Source: Penaeus vannamei
Lineage: Eukaryota > Arthropoda > Malacostraca > Decapoda > Penaeidae
NCBI RefSeq assembly: GCF_042767895.1
Contig: NC_091576.1
Span: 8,401,917-8,411,916, forward strand
DNA length: 10,000 nucleotides
Direction of reading: 5' to 3'
Below, in pieces: positions 7,601-10,000 of this stretch. The position numbers and the translations under genes are program-made. A model generated the notes under the pieces. It saw only the letters and a list, made by a program, of their open reading frames with translations. It had not been told where the DNA came from and made no database searches. Each line of letters opens with the position of its first letter. Position 1 is the first letter of the stretch.

Positions 7601-9933
7601 AGGAAAGTCAGTATAGGAAATTAAGAGCATATTCGGCCCTACTAAACAGTGTATCTTTGGAGGAGAGGGAAATAGCAAATGATCTTTCGAAATTATATCT
7701 TAATATTTCCAGTTTGTTGGATCAAATTGCAGTGATTACTCGAGGAAGTGAAGCAGCCATAGAAGTGCATGAATCCTTTTACATGCTAAAGCAATTACGA
7801 CATATGACTGCAAGGGTACAGTCAAATCTAGAAGGCATGCAGAATCATGGAAGTGAGGGTGCTAGTGCACTTGAATCTATTGTTGGATATTACAAAACCT
7901 TTGCTAAAGGTTTTGGCTTCATCTCTAGAGAAGCTGTCACCTTATGCAGGATGCTGGTTTATGACCTGAGTTCTTCAAGTAGAACAGAAGGAGATAATGT
8001 GCTTGATGTCAGCAATCTCATTTCTGCTCTGAATGAATCTGACGAAATTTTACAAGAGCTTCATGGCTTCTTCTCGGCTCACAAGCTTCAGTATGAAAAG
8101 ATCTACAGAGAGAAAAAAGATGCTCATAACCTTGATGTGTTAACAAGGTGGTACGAACTAAGCAGTTCATCGCAAATGGCATTCATCTACAAAGGTGTGC
8201 ATGAAATGCTAGCGGATATATTGCAAGAAATTTCAGTTTTGGAAAGCGAAGGAGAAGACACTGGTGAACCATTACCAGTTTTTCTCGATATTTACACCCT
8301 TCTTTTCTCCTTCAGCCGCATGGAATCATCTCACTTTAGCATACTTAGGCGTGCATCAAATGTTATCCAACAATTAAGATCCTTTATAAAGGAAAATATA
8401 AAGGTTGATATGACATCTGTAACAAATATAGCCAACACTATTGAGAATTTCAAAACAACGCTTTCCTCTTCACTAGAAGCACAAATGCCGTATGGCAGAG
8501 CAAGCACTAAGGTACTTGTGATCCAAGATGCAATTGATGCATTAGCAGTTTCAGTCCACCAGGCACAACACTGGAGTGCCGGAGCTGATAATTCTCTAGC
8601 TAACAAAGGTAATGCTACTGTAACTGCAATATCAGCGATGTCGAATGGCAGTTTTGCTATGAGCGACAAACAGTTTACTTATAGACTTGCTCAAGGGAAT
8701 GAAATTCTGATGTTGTGGACCTTTGATTTGGAAACTATTGATGAGTTATCTGTTATTGCCTTTAGGGATCTTCTGGAGGGAACTGAGATGTTTGTGCCTT
8801 CTAAAACTGACGAAATGCCATGGCTACATATGTGGAAGTACAGTCTCCTTGATGCTAATATCACTCTCTCAATGCGTCTTAATGAACTGTTGACAGAAGC
8901 CAAAGAAATGGCTCACCTGAACAATGAAATCTTCACATATACTTTGTCGAAAACCTCCTTAAAACAATATGACAGTGTCATAGAGGAAATGAAACTTTCG
9001 CTAAATAATTCATCAGGAGAAATGGGAAATGATTCCAATGGAAATCAAATATATCCCGATGAACTGTTGCAAAGAATTGAACGTGTCACTATTTCCATGA
9101 CAGCAATTCTGGAAAACTTGGAAAGTAATAGTGGCATAAAAAGGTTACAGATGAGAGAGCTAGACCTGTACCTTACGCAACTCCAAGAAATGTGGCAGGC
9201 AAGTAGACATTTGTTTGATTCGGACAGTATTTCCGACTTGGGAGGGAATATTCAGAGCAGTTACACGTCAACCAAAGAAACACTGGAAAAGCTATCCACG
9301 GATGCCACTATAGTTTATAGAACATCTACACTCATCATACACATCAAATTCCTCAAGCAACTGAATCAGTTTATAGACTACTCGTTGATTTTGCTGAAAA
9401 GCTATAGTGATGTAAGTAGCTCCCCCGAAATCACTAGTAATAGCACAAGTTCTGAAAGCAATTTGGAAAACCAGTATGCAGAATGTGATCACACAAAGAG
9501 TCTGCTTTGCATCGTTAATCACTTATTAATAGCATTAAAAGAAGTGCAAAATGAGACAATTGTTTTGGAAAATCCTTTGACCGGAATGAATACTGCAAAT
9601 CACGATCGGGACAATGATACGCTGGAATTCGAGCTAAAATTTACATACATTGAAGTGAGAGTCAAAGCATATGAACTTTGGATGATCATTGCGCAACGCA
9701 ACTTCACAGTGAACAAAATCTCAGGTGTGATAATGGATCTGCAGAAAGCTAAAGATATCAGTAACAATTTACTTCAGAAGTTGGAAGAAGTCGCAAGTGC
9801 AGAAAAGGAAGAGGCAACCGAAGACCCGACCATGCATGAGACCACAACTCCAGGAGCTGAGCAGATAGACCTGACATCAGGTAAATGCAGAAAAGTTCAT
9901 TGTGGAATTGCATCCCCCGATGCTAAGGAGTGA
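1..9933 (+). CDS. Giant tandem-helical-repeat protein, 5'-partial, family not recognised
   Basis: The frame beginning at base 1 (ATA AAT GAT) is open for about 3,310 codons to the TGA at 9931-9933. The TTG at 25 and the first in-frame ATG at 223 are both inside a repeat unit, so neither is a believable start and the true N-terminus is upstream. The product is rich in Leu, Ile, Ser, Glu and Thr, poor in Pro, Trp and Cys, and consists of about 27.5 diverged units of about 110 residues with amphipathic helical spacing. I see no catalytic motif, transmembrane helix or known domain signature. The unit length resembles three-helix bundles such as spectrin repeats (about 106 residues), but the conserved helix-A Trp of spectrin is absent from nearly all units, so I do not assign that family. 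A structural or scaffolding role, inside or outside the cell, is inference only. Coding status is secure because the frame is intact over its whole length and the repeat periodicity is protein-level. Confidence 0.9.
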   Translation: MNDINNIVLNTNDVTIIKGYTHDIEYAISLITKVDQKISGKIAFEKELHDAATELILLHELLHYVQLTFLSLKEMTNMTKISSAHFDVESFLKVMAAISSNSSFRPDLREISTYYEELHEMVQNNEKIENFESLLNSTIQARNSLKSQRTQLEVSRERMLVLRRVTMIREKTNVITKDLEDTIENLVPSQLVGETNQEISILTNELRRLTLNIDSVREREISQIKEMFSKVQVILEKLESHEGVANLVDLLSAVKITRNIATERVNEQEDNVDKHIETYSIIIELLEDIKNEVTDIISLIEDTTSNSNEDETIFSIINTIEELTNSYFLKETIESLEDGMQILRTVKGSASPGKVIPGIFQLQVATKDAISEINERKVTLESIRQARIEIDVLAKAESILSSIESEMSLAMEYFTDIDGLNELSTQHVIEMLSRLMSRMLNSEITWVITDQLEFVLHDFYSIYDENEVNFEDMSNALDLVVRVRSSITTVLEENKRLSKDQVIVSKLNRATAVLTEIKAVLTTFVAGIGTVNSEINHEEVDELLRVLSMDTEISHEYILILEVMLSSLRNITIISGEGMHGLERAIASTEQMHDRATREQAYVRRNVDRSMKRTTFAAGTVLLERIIASVTVSNENIDPTLEESENSDITELINFVSSLSVESLGKEQVGILERKVEKLESIIEMTVAGISGLRRLKALASAKVEEVRGSSNVFTVIIERTDMLGTLEKTEMLVMKIKEALVNVSFDIHGINPTNNIMSELTTLLTMDIVSFTEQTILRIEEILTNIQIIGAPFVGNSSTAQATITAITTLTNKIERRRPQLELELEKQIQSEILMEAKVKLTTLQNLIQNAVEPGEEAQETEGNLIIRNFQQKLITFETNIYSITRESLSFLSENIKLLQVIILKTGSVKGGVSLSKTIASLLTEISVEIEVLQDEATKEKHLKRIENAERIVTDASLFFEDLVASIGQPAMNAEPIQIMEIDKALYLLTQIKSGSSSAVDIQKLKGLLENLERKRETIGMPGMFIQNLEEVTAISKRLQSSLMAQVMEGMFDAEYFGQVYQQKRIQLHVTEAIRLLQQLKSKDKGQYDFDHPVFDQLFEIFGIIESGSSDNLLQVIEDSIMVLGELSSNMINNTRIQRLTSVMQIAKSAKLALSINIARSYNIKSSEKEVNVLAKIISSLLELIDILSYIERTSNPTESPLNLPVLVEMTEILQNTDVPTLEEVVLYDEYVDLLTNFKENYKGAQIEGMEAILFLVKEQQSRLSIMLKEVQLRQRKEKQVVYTSAAHSVTVRAYQSLIELRKPALGAVVEVDEVTRFSLLLNTIDMNLITAIDISKLRSGLQKVLEAVTSKVERIAYLPKLNKQLALLSYKASSNMEFEKQMERTKLIVASFASARAAIVSTASALSQIQKTSVDASLESNGVITELYEYLTSLVSDWPLIPEDFGDVLQSYDLSNISVSHESGITYLQETIDILERYKAVDNQMQESMSAMESIIPIKEIHISLSQLTNIIEDYLFGSTLDGSNVTDEAIDSESISNILTIDPIETIHIIMDMTEEWSVRNMHFQSLDSQRFVMLVTEFIKTDPTITLNKIQRNFLIKSLNILVSVSEKLSTSIQTMESSLGIKNTFAILEDTNYLLTSNLDTIRQIAEKGKGIAETKAALDGLYSTLTAFDVYSVDFRVLATLREYSFKLSASISTSQSSDMDIDTMQFSSLIETTIQQIQIVLMSQSSLTIESQFIDDNLLSLQFEEVKRFSTQFYILGKCNSLLNKAQSAVTSLTAIVSASDGSDEDGGHQGQTEESRVSRFSLLLQVVLANIDNIKYDLLTSLASSVSSINLIMDKTGTSISLTILENLNALISQTQTKLNFKMETMSSLAQTSEAAMIFQEASVLVSDFKSFVQDWAITMGSGVHGSKMNETEAETFNVITEMLISFSLKPSSVNKSTIYAFKKYIQDLETFSVSEGISVPGFHIWQLFLVNSEISLKNLFEANAREAITDSLSIENHYTYTSAQVVVENFTQFITGLSQSHDSSAELNSSLSRRLEKIILDSIGIFKEWSFGKIEQYQITKCHELLAELKEASTLFESNVMPELEELRITLMAARDTITAASQRITSERLEIQQFAEIKIRHQYFSQLQTLLSCVPQVNGPAGNVSKGKEVHDLYLILEHSFKNPLDLNLETVEREVSSLLPVIQHSCISDVPYYVELFWVLHDLVANLESRMRESIWWSVVRIASHMSKSIPYDTNMNTDTITLVSDMTDINMHVTKVTDNLYTVSRHDVMELSRMTTLLRRILLVHGGNIVDLIAVRNGLAYMSTTSQRYAQISQMYAVQRRTLRILTDDKNNLESIMLSLAKVAQGIGKITEIHYDTVDAVADAYQFLVNITSHVELLPINLGELLSSFNFDDIEVNAGTGIRYLREVFQLMEELMEMKETAATSLSYYGDIDVMLKTKEMVSNVHKVLNAHIGLFYTTDTQLEESTPKFPIDSVVLSTAVPNTESADEHDCDSCEDMDVSDIISGIRSITDKLFSNVSALEESQYRKLRAYSALLNSVSLEEREIANDLSKLYLNISSLLDQIAVITRGSEAAIEVHESFYMLKQLRHMTARVQSNLEGMQNHGSEGASALESIVGYYKTFAKGFGFISREAVTLCRMLVYDLSSSSRTEGDNVLDVSNLISALNESDEILQELHGFFSAHKLQYEKIYREKKDAHNLDVLTRWYELSSSSQMAFIYKGVHEMLADILQEISVLESEGEDTGEPLPVFLDIYTLLFSFSRMESSHFSILRRASNVIQQLRSFIKENIKVDMTSVTNIANTIENFKTTLSSSLEAQMPYGRASTKVLVIQDAIDALAVSVHQAQHWSAGADNSLANKGNATVTAISAMSNGSFAMSDKQFTYRLAQGNEILMLWTFDLETIDELSVIAFRDLLEGTEMFVPSKTDEMPWLHMWKYSLLDANITLSMRLNELLTEAKEMAHLNNEIFTYTLSKTSLKQYDSVIEEMKLSLNNSSGEMGNDSNGNQIYPDELLQRIERVTISMTAILENLESNSGIKRLQMRELDLYLTQLQEMWQASRHLFDSDSISDLGGNIQSSYTSTKETLEKLSTDATIVYRTSTLIIHIKFLKQLNQFIDYSLILLKSYSDVSSSPEITSNSTSSESNLENQYAECDHTKSLLCIVNHLLIALKEVQNETIVLENPLTGMNTANHDRDNDTLEFELKFTYIEVRVKAYELWMIIAQRNFTVNKISGVIMDLQKAKDISNNLLQKLEEVASAEKEEATEDPTMHETTTPGAEQIDLTSGKCRKVHCGIASPDAKE
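1609..4272 (+). repeat. Eight-unit block, copy 1 (units 5-12)
   Basis: Eight units of 107-115 codons, 888 codons in all. Marks shared with the later blocks are a DIVSF-like segment at 2302 in unit 7 (compare DVYSV at 5023 in unit 15), a KTG turn at 2716 in unit 8 (compare 5527 in unit 16) and a Pro-Gly turn at 3067 in unit 9 (compare 5905 and 8818). The whole block lacks Cys and Trp. It is the most regular part of the protein, with unit lengths differing by at most eight codons. Confidence 0.6.
5350..5412 (+). other. Acidic Gly/Gln insert in unit 15
   Basis: About 20 residues of low-complexity, charged sequence (SDGSDEDGGHQ, then QTEES) between the last helix of unit 15 and the first helix of unit 16. 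It has no helical pattern and most likely forms an exposed flexible linker. It partly explains why unit 15 reaches about 147 codons against about 110 for the array as a whole. The matching loops in units 7 (EPGEEAQETEG, about 2560-2592) and 23 (SEGEDTGEP, about 8245-8271) are also acidic, so an acidic loop at this place looks like a property of this block position. Confidence 0.6.
6472..6750 (+). repeat. Shortened unit 19
   Basis: Only about 93 codons lie between the start of unit 19 (HDLYLILEHSF) and the first helix of unit 20. Against units 11 and 27, about 20 residues seem to be missing from the middle of the long third helix: the segment SRMRESIWWSVV runs almost directly into the closing helix. 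It holds the only adjacent Trp-Trp pair in the protein (6679-6684). The frame is intact, so this is an in-frame deletion or a boundary I have misplaced, not a break. Confidence 0.45.
7108..9828 (+). repeat. Eight-unit block, copy 3, incomplete (units 21-27)
   Basis: Seven units, about 907 codons, matching units 13-19 in order. Offsets to block 2 grow from 947 codons (4330 to 7171) through 963 (4996 to 7885) and 971 (5905 to 8818) to about 982 (6118 to 9064), which shows extra loop sequence gained along block 3 or lost along block 2. No counterpart of unit 20 follows unit 27; a hydrophilic tail takes its place. Several loops are long and polar, for example the Asn/Gly/Ser-rich stretch at 9001-9060 and the Ser-rich stretch at about 9409-9470. 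Confidence 0.62.
7408..7533 (+). other. Long acidic loop with a CDSC pair in unit 21
   Basis: About 42 non-helical residues follow the last helix of unit 21, rich in Thr, Ser, Pro and acidic residues. The end reads EHDCDSCEDMD, with Cys codons at 7510 and 7519 forming a C-x2-C pair flanked by His and acids. The counterpart in unit 13 (about 4561-4611) is shorter, acidic and has no Cys. A C-x2-C pair can form a local disulfide or contribute to metal binding, but no partner pair is visible nearby, so no function is claimed. Confidence 0.5.
9802..9933 (+). other. Hydrophilic C-terminal tail
   Basis: After the closing helix of unit 27 the protein becomes a polar stretch rich in Glu, Thr, Ala and Pro (EKEEATEDP, then HETTTPGAEQ), and ends with a short basic segment KCRKVHC and ASPDAKE before TGA. 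There is no transmembrane helix, GPI-type hydrophobic end or ER-retention signal. The last 17 codons follow a splice-donor-like site and could be intron sequence read through. Confidence 0.5.
9881..9886 (+). promoter_or_regulatory. Candidate 5' splice site (CAG|GTAAAT)
   Basis: The sequence tcag|gtaaat matches the eukaryotic donor consensus well. It lies just after the polar Glu/Thr tail and before the basic Cys-containing segment. Splicing here would end the exon at 9880, one base into the Gly codon (phase 1), and would remove the TGA at 9931 from the message. The sequence alone cannot show use; the simple reading is that the frame ends at the TGA. Confidence 0.3.
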
Positions 9934-10000
9934 TTCCACACAGAAGTAGAAACAGAAAACTGAACACAGACACGCACATAAACATGGATGTGGATGTGCA
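9934..10000 (+). other. Non-coding sequence after the stop codon
   Basis: These 67 bases hold no open frame of note and no AATAAA or ATTAAA polyadenylation signal. They include a degenerate CA-rich tract (about 9964-9984) and a tandem ggatgt pair near 9986-9997. This is either the start of the 3' untranslated region or, if the donor at 9881 is used, intron. Confidence 0.5.

Larger units (their letters stand above)
1..9828 (+). repeat. Array of about 27.5 diverged ~110-residue helical units
   Basis: Unit starts that I place by eye, each good to a few codons: 256, 586, 934, 1267, 1609, 1942, 2263, 2593, 2938, 3277, 3613, 3943, 4273, 4612, 4966, 5407, 5758, 6106, 6472, 6751, 7108, 7531, 7876, 8272, 8635, 9061 and 9481, with the second half of a preceding unit at 1-255. 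Each begins with a short hydrophobic helix such as DELLRVL (unit 5) or DQLFEIF (unit 10), continues with an L/I-E helix such as LLENLERK (unit 9), passes a turn often carrying Gly, and ends with a long helix finishing in segments such as AGTVLLERI (unit 5), AAIVSTASAL (unit 12) or AKDISNNLLQKL (unit 27). Identity between most units is low, so the repeat is visible in protein spacing and not in DNA. The boundaries are inferred; the periodicity is what is seen. Confidence 0.78.

Noticed and set aside
1966..9417. GTAAGT donor-like motifs at 1966, 4309, 5291, 6763 and 9412, hinting at internal introns
   Set aside because: Five perfect hexamers in about 10 kb is not far above chance, and the frame and repeat phase continue straight through every one.
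229..9702. Many N-x-S/T sequons (roughly 27), hinting at a heavily glycosylated secreted protein
   Set aside because: With this Asn, Ser and Thr content about that number is expected by chance, and the missing N-terminus hides any signal peptide. Secretion is left open.
1..9828. Assignment as spectrin, plakin or nesprin-type repeats
   Set aside because: Length and helical character fit, but the conserved Trp of helix A is absent in nearly all units and I recognise no spectrin-like sequence signature.
9964..9984. CA-rich stretch as a microsatellite
   Set aside because: It is short and degenerate, with no run of perfect units long enough to call a simple repeat.
1..10000. CRISPR array, tRNA, rRNA, transposon ends or phage genes
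   Set aside because: No short direct DNA repeats with spacers, RNA-gene motifs, terminal inverted repeats or transposase motifs were seen; the only repetition is at the protein level within one frame.

Overview
The window is almost entirely one very large protein-coding exon on the + strand. A single reading frame is open from the first base to a TGA at 9931-9933 (about 3,310 codons). It has no in-frame upstream stop and no credible start, so the 5' end of the gene lies outside the window. The giant uninterrupted frame, the mixed codon use with frequent AGA/AGG arginine codons, the absence of any bacterial-style promoter, ribosome binding site or neighbouring gene, and the CA-rich tract after the stop all suggest a eukaryote, most likely an animal. 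I cannot name the species or the protein family. A prokaryotic giant ORF is less likely but not excluded.

The protein is built almost wholly from diverged tandem repeats of about 110 residues that look alpha-helical. I count the tail of one unit at the left edge plus 27 further units. A unit typically has a first helix with an LLxxL-like core, a second amphipathic helix rich in L/I and E, a short turn often containing Gly or Pro, and a long third helix ending in an A-x3-L-x2-L-like segment. This is the size of a three-helix bundle. I see no enzyme motif, transmembrane segment, known domain signature or (since the N-terminus is missing) signal peptide.

Above the single unit there is a second level of repetition. 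Units 5-12 (1609-4272), 13-20 (4273-7107) and 21-27 (7108-9828) align unit for unit as three copies of an eight-unit block of about 890-945 codons, the third lacking its last unit. The best marks are a Pro-Gly or Pro-Trp turn at 3067, 5905 and 8818, and a roughly one-third identical ungapped 35-residue match between 4330 and 7171. Units before 1609 fit a different spacing.

The two halves differ. Units 1-13 are very regular (107-116 codons), with no Cys and only one or two Trp. Units 14-27 vary from 93 to 147 codons, carry acidic or Asn/Ser-rich loops, and hold all 11 Cys and most of the Trp. After the last unit comes a hydrophilic tail, then 67 bases of non-coding sequence. A splice-donor-like site at 9881 raises the possibility that the real message leaves this exon before the TGA.
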